A DNA stretch of 64,000 nt from UBA8199 sp964507045. GTDB taxonomy: Bacteria > Verrucomicrobiota > Verrucomicrobiia > Limisphaerales > UBA8199. This document shows positions 50,765-59,949 of this stretch, in pieces; the stretch's first letter is position 1; the number at the start of each line of letters is the position of its first letter. The notes under the pieces are model-generated. The model did not search any database. It had not been told where the DNA came from and was given only the letters and a program-made list of their open reading frames with translations. The DNA lies in contig CAZDOO010000016.1 in NCBI GenBank assembly GCA_964507045.1, positions 15,262 through 79,261 of the forward strand, given 5' to 3'. The position numbers and the translations under genes were made by a program.

Positions 50765-51805
50765 ATGGTGCAAGCGCCCGAAGAACTATTGTCCGGCCTG
50801 CTGCGGGACGTGTCGCGCTCGTTTTACCTCACGCTGCGCGTGTTGCCGGGCAGCATCCGGAAGCCCATCGGCCTGGCCTACCTGCTGGCGCGCACGACGG
50901 ACACCATCGCCGACACCGAACTGGTGGCACTGGAGCAACGGCTGGAGGCCCTGCGCGCTTTGCGTGAGCGGATTCAGGGCCAGGGACAGGAAGCGCCGCC
51001 GCTGGATTTCGGCATCCTGGCCCGGTACCAGGGTTCGCGCGCGGAGAGCGTTCTGCTGGAGAACTGCGAGACGAGCCTGGCGCTGCTGCGCAACCTGCCC
51101 CCCGCCGATCGGCAACTCGTTCGCGCGGTGCTCAACACTATCACCAGCGGGCAGGAACTCGACCTGCAACGGTTTGCCGGCGCTTCGACCCACGCGCTGG
51201 TGGCGCTGCGCACAGACGAGGAGCTGGACGACTACACGTATCGGGTGGCCGGCTGTGTAGGGGAGTTTTGGACGAAGATGTGCCGTGCGCACCTCTTCCC
51301 CCGGGCGGCACTGGATGACACATTCCTGCTGGCCAACGGCGCGCGGTTCGGCAAAGGGCTGCAACTGGTCAATATTCTGCGCGATGTGGCGGCGGACCTG
51401 CGCCACGGACGCTGTTATTTGCCAGCGGAGAGGCTGGCGGCTGCGGGCTTGAAACCTGAAGACCTCCTGCAGCCGTCAAACGAGCCACGCGTTCGCCCGC
51501 TCTACCGCAGTTACCTGGACCGCGCCGAAGATCACCTGCTGGCGGGCTGGGCTTACACCAATGCCCTGCCGCGCCGCTGCGTGCGCGTGCGGCTGGCCTG
51601 CGCGTGGCCGATTCTGATTGGCTGGGAGACTCTCCGGCTATTGCGAGCCGGCAATGCGTTGGAGCCGGCGCAGCGAATCAAGGTCAGCCGGCGCCACGTC
51701 CGGCGGCTCATCTTGCGTTCCGTCCTGCGCTATCCCTGGCCCGGCGCCTGGGAAAAGATGATCCCAGCCGGGAAACCTGTTGCGTCGCCCGCCGTTTTGC
51801 CGTAA
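50765..51805 (+). CDS. Squalene/phytoene synthase family protein
   Basis: 346 residues from the ATG at 50765. Both Asp-rich motifs are present: ARTTDTIADT (DxxxD) and LQLVNILRDVAADLRHGRCY (second motif with RD..D). SRSFYLTLRVLP and RCYLPAERL are further family marks. It joins two prenyl diphosphates head to head; farnesyl to squalene (sterol/hopanoid route) fits YLPAERL-type sequences, but phytoene cannot be excluded. Predicted cytosolic with a membrane-associated C-terminus. Start separated from argH by 53 bp; the next gene follows after 10 bp. Confidence 0.88.
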   Translation: MVQAPEELLSGLLRDVSRSFYLTLRVLPGSIRKPIGLAYLLARTTDTIADTELVALEQRLEALRALRERIQGQGQEAPPLDFGILARYQGSRAESVLLENCETSLALLRNLPPADRQLVRAVLNTITSGQELDLQRFAGASTHALVALRTDEELDDYTYRVAGCVGEFWTKMCRAHLFPRAALDDTFLLANGARFGKGLQLVNILRDVAADLRHGRCYLPAERLAAAGLKPEDLLQPSNEPRVRPLYRSYLDRAEDHLLAGWAYTNALPRRCVRVRLACAWPILIGWETLRLLRAGNALEPAQRIKVSRRHVRRLILRSVLRYPWPGAWEKMIPAGKPVASPAVLP

Positions 51806-51815
51806 AAGAGCCCCT

Positions 51816-52475
51816 ATGCAGATTTCAAAGTCTTTCCTCGTCGTCTGCGCCGCAGCGTATTGCGCAGCCCTATTGCCGCTCCGCGCGGCGGATACCGAAG
51901 CGCAGATTAAAGCGCGCTCGGCGTTGGAGCAAAAGCTCAACGAGCTGCAGCTGCAGTCGCAAGCGGTGACGCCACCACAACGGCAAGCCGCTCCCGCAGC
52001 GGTTCCAGCGCCTGCCGTCGTGCCCGCCGTCGCCGCAGCGCCATCGGCGCCCGCACCCGTGCCCGCTCCGCCGCCGCCGGCGGATTCGGAGAGCATCGCA
52101 AAAGCGCGCGAGGCCCTGCGCGAGAAGATGGCTGAATTGGAGGCACAATCGGCCCAGCCCATCGTGCAACCAGCCCCTGCGCCCGCGCCAGCCGCAGCAG
52201 AGCCGGCGCCCGCAGCCACGACTGTCGTCCAGAAAGCCGACGCCCCCGCTGGCGAGGCCGCCGCCACCCCGGCTCCGGCGCCCAAGCAGAAGCCCGCAAA
52301 GAAATCTGTCAGCCCCCAAGTCACGCAGTCCTTCCCGCAGATCGAAGGCCCGGCCCCAGCCGTCGCGGCGGACAAACAGCAGCGCTTGGACGAGTTGCTG
52401 CGCAAGTATCGGGCCGACCAGGTCACCCCCGAGGAATACCACCAGCAACGCGCCAAAATCCTCGCTGAACCCTGA
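51816..52475 (+). CDS. Secreted Ala/Pro-rich protein with a SHOCT-like C-terminus
   Basis: 219 residues. Signal peptide SFLVVCAAAYCAALLPLRAA; the centre is low-complexity Ala/Pro (APAPAAAEPAPAATT and similar) with two short helical blocks (AREALREKMAELEAQSAQP and RSALEQKLNELQLQSQ). The last 30 residues QRLDELLRKYRADQVTPEEY-HQQRAKIL form a SHOCT-like helical hairpin. Probably a periplasmic structural or linker protein. 10 bp after the synthase gene and 19 bp before the Gfo/Idh gene, so co-transcribed. Confidence 0.7.
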   Translation: MQISKSFLVVCAAAYCAALLPLRAADTEAQIKARSALEQKLNELQLQSQAVTPPQRQAAPAAVPAPAVVPAVAAAPSAPAPVPAPPPPADSESIAKAREALREKMAELEAQSAQPIVQPAPAPAPAAAEPAPAATTVVQKADAPAGEAAATPAPAPKQKPAKKSVSPQVTQSFPQIEGPAPAVAADKQQRLDELLRKYRADQVTPEEYHQQRAKILAEP

Positions 52476-52494
52476 AAGGTCCAAGGCCAACCAT

Positions 52495-53532
52495 ATGAAG
52501 TCCCGGAATTCCAGTCGGAAAGTCAACGTTGCCGTGGTGGGCCTCGGGTTTATGGGCGTGACCCATATCAAGGCCTATCGGCAACTCAAAGCCGCCCGCA
52601 TCGTCGCCGTCTGTGACGCCGTCCGTCTCCCCGTCAACGGCATCCTGCCCGGCGTGTCCGGCAACATCACCGGCTCAGACGCCATTGACCTCGGCCGCGC
52701 CGTCAAAGTCTATCGCGCCCTCGACCAGGTGCTGGCCGACCCCGACGTTGAACTGGTGGACCTCTGCGTCCCCACGGCCCTGCATCCCGCACAGGCCATT
52801 GCCGCCCTCAAAGCCGGCAAGCACGTCCTCTGCGAGAAGCCCCTGGCCCTCAACTCCGCCCGCGCCCGCGACATCGTCCGCGCCGCCCAATCCGCCCGCG
52901 GCTACTTCATGCCCGCCATGTGCATGCGCTTCTGGCCCGGCTGGTCTGACCTCAAGCAGGTCGTCGCCGACGAGCCTTACGGCAAAATCCACGCCGTCTC
53001 CTTCCGCCGCCTCTCCCCCGCTCCCGGCTGGAGCAAGGCCACCTATAGCCGCGGCGACCTCACCGGCGGCGCGCTGCTGGACCTGCACATCCACGACACG
53101 GACTTCGTGCAATTCCTTTTCGGCCGGCCCGACAGCGTCTCTTCCAGCGGGGTGACGCGCGGCGGCAACTCCATTGACCATGTGGTAACGCAATACCATT
53201 TCCGCCGCGGTCCGGTTGTGTATGCCGAAGGCACCTGGCTGCTGGCCGGCGGCTTCAGCATGGCCTACACCATGCTCTGCGAGCGGGCGACGCTGGACTA
53301 CGATTCGGCGCGCGGCGCGGAAGCCCTGCGGATCACCGAGAAGGGCAAAGCCCCCCGCGTGGTCAAATGCACCGGCTCGGACGGCTACCGCGGCGAGATC
53401 AGCTACATGCTGCAAGCCATTCAAAGCCGCAAAGCCCCCAAAGTGGTCACCGCCAAGGACGGCCTGAGCGCCGTCCAGATTTGCGAGGCGGAAGCCAAGT
53501 CGGTCAAGACTGGCCGCATGGTGTCCCTTTAA
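52495..53532 (+). CDS. Gfo/Idh/MocA-family oxidoreductase (cytosolic)
   Basis: 345 residues. Rossmann start VNVAVVGLGFMGVTHIKAYR and the EKP motif HVLCEKPLALNSARARD; GALLDLHIHDTDFVQFLFGR holds the catalytic-region His-Asp. No Tat or Sec signal, unlike the family member at 10679-12055. It would oxidise or reduce a sugar or cyclitol with NAD(P). The overlap of function with argH and squalene synthase in the same run is not obvious. Confidence 0.9.
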   Translation: MKSRNSSRKVNVAVVGLGFMGVTHIKAYRQLKAARIVAVCDAVRLPVNGILPGVSGNITGSDAIDLGRAVKVYRALDQVLADPDVELVDLCVPTALHPAQAIAALKAGKHVLCEKPLALNSARARDIVRAAQSARGYFMPAMCMRFWPGWSDLKQVVADEPYGKIHAVSFRRLSPAPGWSKATYSRGDLTGGALLDLHIHDTDFVQFLFGRPDSVSSSGVTRGGNSIDHVVTQYHFRRGPVVYAEGTWLLAGGFSMAYTMLCERATLDYDSARGAEALRITEKGKAPRVVKCTGSDGYRGEISYMLQAIQSRKAPKVVTAKDGLSAVQICEAEAKSVKTGRMVSL

Positions 53533-53714
53533 TCCGGCCTTTCCATAGCGCCGCCACCCTCGGCGGTTCCCCGTAGTTCCAGCCGACATCTGGCGTGCGC
53601 CTGGCTTGTGGCGGGCGTGTTGTTCCATAGGATCTGCATAGAATTTGCCCCGCCATTTTACATTCTTTTTCCCCGCGCTTGCTCCCACCGCAGCTTGCGA
53701 GCTAAGTTCCAGAC

Positions 53715-55079
53715 ATGTTCAACATGAACCGACCGCCGCGTCATCTCCTGCTGACCCTGCTGCTGCTCTCGCTTTGCCCGCTGCCGTCCCTGGCCGCCAA
53801 AGAGACCTTCTACGCCGTGGGGGCGGCGCAGGTGGACATTACACCGGACTACCCAATTTGGCTTAACGGCTACGCGGCGCGCAAAAGCGAATCCGAGGGC
53901 ATTGACCAGCACATCTTCGCCCAAGCCCTGGCCCTGGGTAGCACCAGGCGCAGCCTTGCGCTTCTGATCACCGTGGACAATGTCGGCGTGCCGGTCGCCG
54001 TGCGAGACGAGGTTGCCGCGCACCTCGCCAAAAAGGCCGGCCTGCGCAATGAGCGTTTTGCGCTTTGTTCCACGCACACGCACACCGCCCCGATGCTCTC
54101 CAACTCCATCCCCAACATCTTCGGCGCCGCCCTCCCGGACGACCAACAGGGGCGCGTGAACCGTTACACCCGCGAGCTGACCGACAAACTGGAGCAGGTG
54201 GCGCTGGCCGCGCTGCAGGACCGCCGGCCCGCCACGCTGACCTGGGGACAAACTAAGGCCAACTTCGCTGCCAACCGCCGCACCAAAGACGGCCCGGTGG
54301 ACCACGACCTGCCCGTCCTCGTCGCGCGCGACAAGTCCGGGCAGATTCGAGCCGTCTTTCTCAGCTATGCCTGCCACTGCACGACGCTGGGTGCCGCGCC
54401 CAACCACATCTGCGGCGACTGGGCCGGCTATGCCCGGGAATACCTTGAGCGCGATCATCGCGGCGCCATTGTGCTGGTGGCCCTGGGCTGCGGCGGCGAC
54501 GCGAACCCCAATCCGCGTTCCAGCCTCGAGCTGGCCCAACAGCATGGCAATGCCATCAGCGCCGCCGTCAATGATCTGCTCCAGCAGCCACTAAAGCCGC
54601 TGCGCGACAAACTGGCTTGCCGGGTCAAACCCATCGCGCTGCTGTTCGACACCCTGCCCACACGCGAGGAATGGCTGACCCGCGCACAATCTAACAACCA
54701 GTACGTCGCCTACCACGCGAAGAAGAACCTGGCCCGGCTCGACCGGGGTGAGAAGTTACCCACCCAATTGCCATACCTGGTCCAGACGTGGAGCTTCGGC
54801 AAGGACCTAGGCATCGTGTTCCTGCCGGGCGAAGTGGTGGTGGATTACTCGTTGCGGCTGAAGAAGGAGTATGGCGCGACCCGGCTCTGGGTGAACGCCT
54901 ATGCGAACGACGTGCCCTGTTACATCCCCTCCAGGCGCATCTGGCAGGAGGGCGGCTACGAAGGCGGTTACGCGATGATCTACTACGACCGCCCCACCCG
55001 GCTGGCCGAAGGAACCGAGGAGCTGATTGTCGCCACCGTGCACGAGTTGCTGCCGTGGAAATTCCCTGTGGGTAAGTGA
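53715..55079 (+). CDS. Neutral/alkaline ceramidase-like secreted protein
   Basis: 454 residues. Signal peptide HLLLTLLLLSLCPLPSLAAK. The N-terminal domain of neutral/alkaline non-lysosomal ceramidases is clear: VGAAQVDITPDYPIWLNGYA and ALCSTHTHTAPML, the latter with zinc-ligand histidines; SYACHCTTLG and LGCGGDANPNPR follow. Length is well below the true ceramidases (about 650), the C-terminal immunoglobulin-like domain being absent. In this phylum such short forms are common and their substrate is unknown. Stands alone after a 182-bp gap that holds a weak hairpin (CCGCC/GGCGG, 53553-53568). Confidence 0.82.
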   Translation: MFNMNRPPRHLLLTLLLLSLCPLPSLAAKETFYAVGAAQVDITPDYPIWLNGYAARKSESEGIDQHIFAQALALGSTRRSLALLITVDNVGVPVAVRDEVAAHLAKKAGLRNERFALCSTHTHTAPMLSNSIPNIFGAALPDDQQGRVNRYTRELTDKLEQVALAALQDRRPATLTWGQTKANFAANRRTKDGPVDHDLPVLVARDKSGQIRAVFLSYACHCTTLGAAPNHICGDWAGYAREYLERDHRGAIVLVALGCGGDANPNPRSSLELAQQHGNAISAAVNDLLQQPLKPLRDKLACRVKPIALLFDTLPTREEWLTRAQSNNQYVAYHAKKNLARLDRGEKLPTQLPYLVQTWSFGKDLGIVFLPGEVVVDYSLRLKKEYGATRLWVNAYANDVPCYIPSRRIWQEGGYEGGYAMIYYDRPTRLAEGTEELIVATVHELLPWKFPVGK

Positions 55080-55110
55080 ATCCAGCAAGCTTTGGACGTC
55101 CGGTTCCCCC

Positions 55111-55226
55111 CACCCCGGCCCTGTCCCTTGAGGAGAAGGTGCCCCCTTGACCACATCCTGACCAAGCTGTAGCGCTCGATTGGCGAACCGACGAGCTGTG
55201 CTTCTTCCTCTCCATGCGGGAGAGGG
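55111..55226. repeat. Remnant of a CACCCCGGCCCT / GGGAGAGGG palindromic repeat
   Basis: The left part CACCCCGGCCCTGTCCCTTG and the right hairpin CCTCTCC-atgcg-GGAGAGG (55207-55226) are parts of a palindromic repeat type that I recall from many bacterial genomes. About 60 bp of unrelated sequence lies between. Confidence 0.45.
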
Positions 55227-55297
55227 TTGGCGTGAACAGGAACGAACCGTACGTATTTCCAAATGTGTTGGACGCCTAAAGATCCCGAACCAGATCC

Positions 55298-55447
55298 CGC
55301 GCCCAGGACGCCCAACGCGCGGGCTATCTTCACGAGCGAATCCACTAAAGGCGACTTCTTTCCGCGCACGACTCGGCTGATGAATACGGCCGAGAAGTCG
55401 GCTTTCTCTGCGAACTTCTCTTGGTTCAAGCGCCGCTTCGTGCGCTT
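55298..55447 (-). pseudogene. Remnant of an XRE-type helix-turn-helix regulator
   Basis: The segment RLNQEKFAEKADFSAVFISR-VVRGKKSP and LVKIARALGVL is an XRE helix-turn-helix. It lacks a start at the usual place (the first helix is preceded by HVKRTKRR without a nearby start codon) and runs into unrelated sequence after GVLGAG. The frame extends to 54983 inside the ceramidase-like gene, which is not coding there. A decayed regulator fits best. Confidence 0.5.
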
Positions 55448-55650
55448 GACGTGAGTTGTCCCCCACCGGCGGCGGTGTTCCGCGATACCCGGCATGGCCA
55501 GTCTAAGAAGCAGGAAGTTCCGAATGCCGCCATCGTTAGCGACCTTTTTGCACGAGCTTTCTGCTTGAATTTTCCCCTACCGAAGTCATGCTCGCTGCAC
55601 CGTCTAGCTCCCGATCGGGAAGTAAAGCCGCATTCAAGAAAGAAAAACCT
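55448..55650 (+). other. Intergenic region upstream of the beta-helix gene
   Basis: Between the XRE remnant and the ATG at 55651 no gene or clear promoter is seen. Confidence 0.3.
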
Positions 55651-58600
55651 ATGCAGCGTCGTGCCGGATTGAAAAGGGTTGGGATTGCCACGTTCCTTAA
55701 TGTCTGTCTACTGTTGTGTCTTTCCCCTGCCGCCAGCGCCGCCACCCTTTACGTGGACGTCAACAATCTGGTGCCCCAGTCTCCCTACACCAGTTGGGCC
55801 GCCGCCGCCACCACCATTCAGGACGCAGTAGATGCAGCAGTAGCTGGCGACGAGATCGTGGTGACCAACGGCACCTACGCCACTGGAGGACGCGCAGTCT
55901 ACGGCACGATGTTCAACCGGGTGGCGGTGACCAAGCCAGTGACCGTGCGGAGTGCCAATGGGCCAACGGTAACAAGCATTGTTGGGTCCTCTAGTTGGGT
56001 ACGTTGTGTTTATTTGACGAATGCAGGGCTGCTGAGCGGCTTTACCCTGACGAATGGCGCAACGCAATACGACGGCGACTGGTATACGAACCAATCGGGC
56101 GGGGGCGTCTGGTGCGAGTCATCGAGCGCGGTCGTTTCCAACTGTGTACTCACGGGTAATTGGGCTCGTTACGGCGGCGGGGCCTATTCTGGCACGCTCA
56201 ATGAGTGTACACTGACGGGCAATTCGGCTGGTTACGGCGGCGGGGCTTGCTCGGGCACGCTCAGTGGCTGCACACTGACGGGTAATTCGGCATACCAAGG
56301 CGGCGGGGCTTACAATTGCACGCTCAGCAACTGCATGGTGATGGACAATTTCGCCTCCGACCAAGGTGGCGGGGCCTACTATGGTACGCTCAGTAACTGC
56401 ATGCTAACGAACAATTCCGCTTCTTGGCGCGGCGGTGGGGCCTATTCTGGCACGCTCAACTACTGCACGCTGACGGGCAATTCGGCTGACTGGGGCGGAG
56501 GCGGGGCCTGCCTCGGCACACTCAACGGCTGCACGCTGACGGGCAATTCGGCCTCTTACGGTGGCGGGGTAAATTATTGCACGAACAACGGCTGTGTGCT
56601 AACATGCAATTCAGCCTACCAAGGTGGCGGAGCCTACTCGAGCACGCTCAGCAACTGCACGGTGACCGGCAATTCAGTCGACAACTCTGGCGGCGGAGCC
56701 TACGATTGCAGCCTCAACAACTGCATCGCCTATTACAACACCGCGCGCAGTGGCTGGAACTACCACGGAGGCGTACTCAACTACTGCTGCACGACGCCAC
56801 TACCCCCGGCCGGCAACGCTAACATCAACACAGAACCACACTTGGCGAGCGCGTCGCATCTGAGCGCCAACTCTCCCTGCATCGGCCGGGGTAGCGCCGC
56901 TTACGCCCGCGGTGTGGATATAGATCGGGAGCCGTGGGCTAGCCCCCCCACCATCGGCTGCGACGAGTATTGGAGCGGGTCGGTGACAGGTGCTCTCAGC
57001 GCCGCGATCCTGGTTTCCTATACGAATGTGGCGGTAGGTTTTGCGGTAGACTTTCAAGCGGTGATCGGCGGACGGGTAAGTGCGTCCCGGTGGGACTTTG
57101 CGGACGGGGTAGTGGCGAATAACCGGGCCTGGGCCAGTCACGCGTGGGGGGCACCGGGGGACTACGTAGTGGAATTGCGGGCTTATAACGAAAGCTATCC
57201 GGCCGGTATCGCCGCCAGTGTCACGGTACACGTGTTGGCCCAGCCGGTGCACTACGTGGCGCTAGCTAGCGCCAATCCAGTACCGCCTTACAGTTCGTGG
57301 GCCACAGCGGCTGCGAATATCCAGGATGCGGTGGATGTGGCGATGTTGCCGGGGGCGCTGGTGCTGGTGACCGACGGCGTCTATGACACTGGAGCCCGGG
57401 CGGTGTATGACATGAGCAACCGGGTAGCGGTGACCAAGCCAGTGACGGTGCAGAGCGTCAACGGCCCGGCGGTGACCAGCATTGTCGGTTACCAGGTGCC
57501 GGGAACAACAATCGGCTCCAGCGCGGTGCGGTGTGTGTATCTGGCCAGCGCTGCGCTGCTGACTGGCTTTACGCTGAACAATGGCGCGACGCAAGGCGGC
57601 GGTTATACCAACGGTTCGGGCGGGGGCGTCTGGTGCGAATCGCCGAGCGCGGTCGTCTCCAATTGTGTGCTGGCGGGCAATTCGGCTGCTGACTACGGTG
57701 GCGGGGCCTACTCTGGCACGCTCAACAATTGCACTGTGGCAGACAATTCGGCCTCTTCCCTCGGCGGGGGGGCCTGCTATGGCGCGCTCAACAACTGCAC
57801 CCTGACGGGCAATTCGGCTTCTTCCTACGGCGGTGGTGTCTACGATGGCGAACTCAACAATTGTACGCTAATGGGCAATTCGGCCTACTACGGTGGTGGG
57901 GCCGCCTATGGCACGTTCGACAACTGTACGCTGAGGGGCAATTCGGCTCGTTGGGCTGGCGGCGGGGTCTGCTCTGGCACTCTTAACAACTGCACACTGA
58001 CGGGTAATTCAGCTTCTTCCTATGGCGGCGGAGCTTACTCCGGCACGCTCAGCAACTGCATGCTAGCGGACAATCTCGCCTACGACCAGGGCGGTGGAGC
58101 CCACTCTGGCACTCTTAACAACTGCACATTGACGAACAATTCGGCTTCCTGGTCCGGTGGGGGAGCCTGCTCTGGTACACTCAACAACTGCAACCTGACG
58201 GGCAATTCGTCCGACTCTGGCGGAGGGGCCTGCTCTGGCACGCTTACTAACTGCACTCTCACAGGCAATACCGCTCGTTCCTCCGGCGGCGGAGCCTGCT
58301 TTGGCTCGTTCAACAAATGCACCCTGACGGGCAATTCAGCGCGCTACAACGGCGGCGGGATTGACTCCGGCACCCTCAACAACTGCCTGCTGACGGGCAA
58401 TTCAGCTTCTTGGCATGGCGGCGGGGCTTACTCTTGTGAACTTAACAACTGCACGCTGGCGGGCAATTCAGTTCGTTCCTACGACGGTGGTGGGGCGTAT
58501 TCTGGCACGCTTAGGAACTGTGTTCTTTACTACAACACCGCACCCAGCGGCGGGAATTACTACGACGCTACACTCACCAACTGTTGCACGATGCCACTGC

Positions 58601-59403
58601 CTGATGGCACGGGCAACTTCACCAATGAACCACTGTTTGTGGATACGAACTGCTGGAGCAATCTCCGCCTCCAGGCCAACTCCCCCTGCATCAACGCCGG
58701 CGACAACGCCTACGCCCCCGGTCTTACGGACTTGGACGGCCGCCCGCGGATTGACAGTGGAATAGTGGACATCGGCGCTTATGAGTTTCAAGGTGTCGGG
58801 GCATTTCAGGCGTGGCTCCAATACTACGGTCTGCCGACGGATGGCTCGGCGGATTACATAGATGGCGATAACGACGGCCACAACAACTGGCAGGAGTGGG
58901 TGGCGGGCACGAACCCAACCAATGCCGCGTCGGTCTTGCGGCTGCGAGCGCTGGTCATCAACCCTCCCGGCTGGTTGTTGCGTTGGAGCAGTGACACTAA
59001 TCACGCCTACTTCGTCCAGCGTACTACCAATCTCAAGATTCCTCTATCTTTCACCACTCTCCGGAGCAACATTCCCGGCCAGTTCAAAGCCACGGCCTAT
59101 ATGGATGCTACTGTTTCCTCGTCGAAGGGCGCGGCGTTCTACCGTGTCGGCACGGGCGGCACCAACAGCGCTGCGCCACCGAACTTGGAATTACCGCTTT
59201 TCGTTCCCGCCAGCGTAACACTAACCTGGTCCAGCGTCAGCAACCGCGCCTACTTCGTCGAACGCGCCACCAACCTGGCCTCTGCCCCGGCGTTCTCCCT
59301 GCTGGAAACCAACATCCCCGGCCTCCCCGGTACGACTACATTCGCCGACACCAACGCACCCGCCTCCGGCCTGGCTTTCTACCGGGTCGGTGTCCAGCCG
59401 TAG
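55651..59403 (+). CDS. Secreted repeat protein: two beta-helix domains, PKD-like domain, C-terminal beta repeats
   Basis: 1250 residues from the ATG at 55651; signal peptide IATFLNVCLLLCLSPAASAA. Region A (about 30-430) and region B (about 535-1010) are homologous halves. Each starts with a YVDVNN/YVALAS...SWAT.A segment, then a row of about 22-residue turns of type NCTLTGNSASSYGGGAYSGT (nine full units in A, thirteen in B). A PKD-like domain lies between (SRWDFADGVVANNRAWASHA). After B come a Ca-binding-like IDGDNDGHNNWQEWVAGTNP and two related 70-residue beta modules ending FYRVGTGG and FYRVGVQP. The form suggests an extracellular adhesin or carbohydrate-binding beta-helix. No anchor motif is seen at the end. 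Confidence 0.85.
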   Translation: MQRRAGLKRVGIATFLNVCLLLCLSPAASAATLYVDVNNLVPQSPYTSWAAAATTIQDAVDAAVAGDEIVVTNGTYATGGRAVYGTMFNRVAVTKPVTVRSANGPTVTSIVGSSSWVRCVYLTNAGLLSGFTLTNGATQYDGDWYTNQSGGGVWCESSSAVVSNCVLTGNWARYGGGAYSGTLNECTLTGNSAGYGGGACSGTLSGCTLTGNSAYQGGGAYNCTLSNCMVMDNFASDQGGGAYYGTLSNCMLTNNSASWRGGGAYSGTLNYCTLTGNSADWGGGGACLGTLNGCTLTGNSASYGGGVNYCTNNGCVLTCNSAYQGGGAYSSTLSNCTVTGNSVDNSGGGAYDCSLNNCIAYYNTARSGWNYHGGVLNYCCTTPLPPAGNANINTEPHLASASHLSANSPCIGRGSAAYARGVDIDREPWASPPTIGCDEYWSGSVTGALSAAILVSYTNVAVGFAVDFQAVIGGRVSASRWDFADGVVANNRAWASHAWGAPGDYVVELRAYNESYPAGIAASVTVHVLAQPVHYVALASANPVPPYSSWATAAANIQDAVDVAMLPGALVLVTDGVYDTGARAVYDMSNRVAVTKPVTVQSVNGPAVTSIVGYQVPGTTIGSSAVRCVYLASAALLTGFTLNNGATQGGGYTNGSGGGVWCESPSAVVSNCVLAGNSAADYGGGAYSGTLNNCTVADNSASSLGGGACYGALNNCTLTGNSASSYGGGVYDGELNNCTLMGNSAYYGGGAAYGTFDNCTLRGNSARWAGGGVCSGTLNNCTLTGNSASSYGGGAYSGTLSNCMLADNLAYDQGGGAHSGTLNNCTLTNNSASWSGGGACSGTLNNCNLTGNSSDSGGGACSGTLTNCTLTGNTARSSGGGACFGSFNKCTLTGNSARYNGGGIDSGTLNNCLLTGNSASWHGGGAYSCELNNCTLAGNSVRSYDGGGAYSGTLRNCVLYYNTAPSGGNYYDATLTNCCTMPLPDGTGNFTNEPLFVDTNCWSNLRLQANSPCINAGDNAYAPGLTDLDGRPRIDSGIVDIGAYEFQGVGAFQAWLQYYGLPTDGSADYIDGDNDGHNNWQEWVAGTNPTNAASVLRLRALVINPPGWLLRWSSDTNHAYFVQRTTNLKIPLSFTTLRSNIPGQFKATAYMDATVSSSKGAAFYRVGTGGTNSAAPPNLELPLFVPASVTLTWSSVSNRAYFVERATNLASAPAFSLLETNIPGLPGTTTFADTNAPASGLAFYRVGVQP
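56137..56772 (+). repeat. Tandem 63-69-bp repeats, array A (beta-helix turns)
   Basis: Nine full units encoding NC(T/V/M)LTGNSAxxxGGGAYxGTLx and a divergent last one. Units keep strong DNA-level similarity (CTGACGGGCAATTCGGCT, GGCGGGGCCTACTCTGGCAC). Confidence 0.85.
57655..58580 (+). repeat. Tandem 63-69-bp repeats, array B (beta-helix turns)
   Basis: Thirteen full units of the same type plus a divergent terminal unit. Some units are nearly identical in DNA to units of array A. Confidence 0.85.
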
Positions 59404-59577
59404 TGCGTTTCAATTCGCGGGCCATTGACCGCAGGGAACACTGCGCCACGCTCCCGCTCCCGCTCCCGCGCTATTCTGCATTCCAGCCTTTCTGCTCGCG
59501 CGGGTTATGTCCTTTTCTGCCCGGCATGGCCTGCTTGCAAAGTGGTAGAAGTTCGGCGATAAGTTCCTCCGGAACCT

Positions 59578-59742
59578 ATGAATGACTGGATGCGCCGAGT
59601 GTTGGAAAGCAAACACAAGACGCGCAAGCGTCTGGCGGCGCTTCCCTTTTCCGAGAAGCTCGTTCTGCTGGAGAAGCTTCGTGACCGCAGCCTCTTGATT
59701 GCCTCCAGTCCACTTCGCCAGCAGCAGCTTCGCAGGGGTTAG
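59578..59742 (+). CDS. Small orphan protein of 54 residues
   Basis: Reads MNDWMRRVLESKHKTRKRLA then ALPFSEKLVLLEKLRDRSLL and ends SSPLRQQQLRRG. It has coding-like composition (amphipathic helices, no rare run) and resembles small proteins I recall from many genomes with the pattern RRLAALPxxEKLxLLExLRDR, often next to a toxin-like or nucleotidyltransferase gene. No such partner is here. RBS is weak. A longer ORF on the other strand over this region (59410-59874) is rejected. Confidence 0.5.
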   Translation: MNDWMRRVLESKHKTRKRLAALPFSEKLVLLEKLRDRSLLIASSPLRQQQLRRG

Positions 59743-59949
59743 ACCGAAGCTTCCACAAGTTCCTGCACGGTTGCCGCCCGCGATGGCGCGCTGGGGGTCG
59801 CGGCAAAGCCAGCACTGCCTTCCCGCCCAAGCTGCTTTATGTATTCTCCCCTCGGCCTTCCTCTCTCCATGCAAACAATTCTTTCCTCCCCCGCCTCCGA
59901 TGGCTAGGCTGCGTGCTCAGATGCAGTTGAATTGCCAATTACCCGTAAT
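59743..59949 (+). other. Intergenic region without a recognisable gene
   Basis: Nothing seen beyond pyrimidine-rich stretches (TTCTTTCCTCCCCC near 59880). The stretch 59404-59577 is likewise empty. Confidence 0.3.

Noticed and set aside
56137..58580. CRISPR-like array
   Set aside because: Units are in frame, vary in sequence throughout and have no constant repeat with unique spacers; they encode beta-helix turns.
59410..59874. 154-codon minus-strand ORF
   Set aside because: Covers a region with a better-looking small plus-strand ORF; no recognisable domain or start context.
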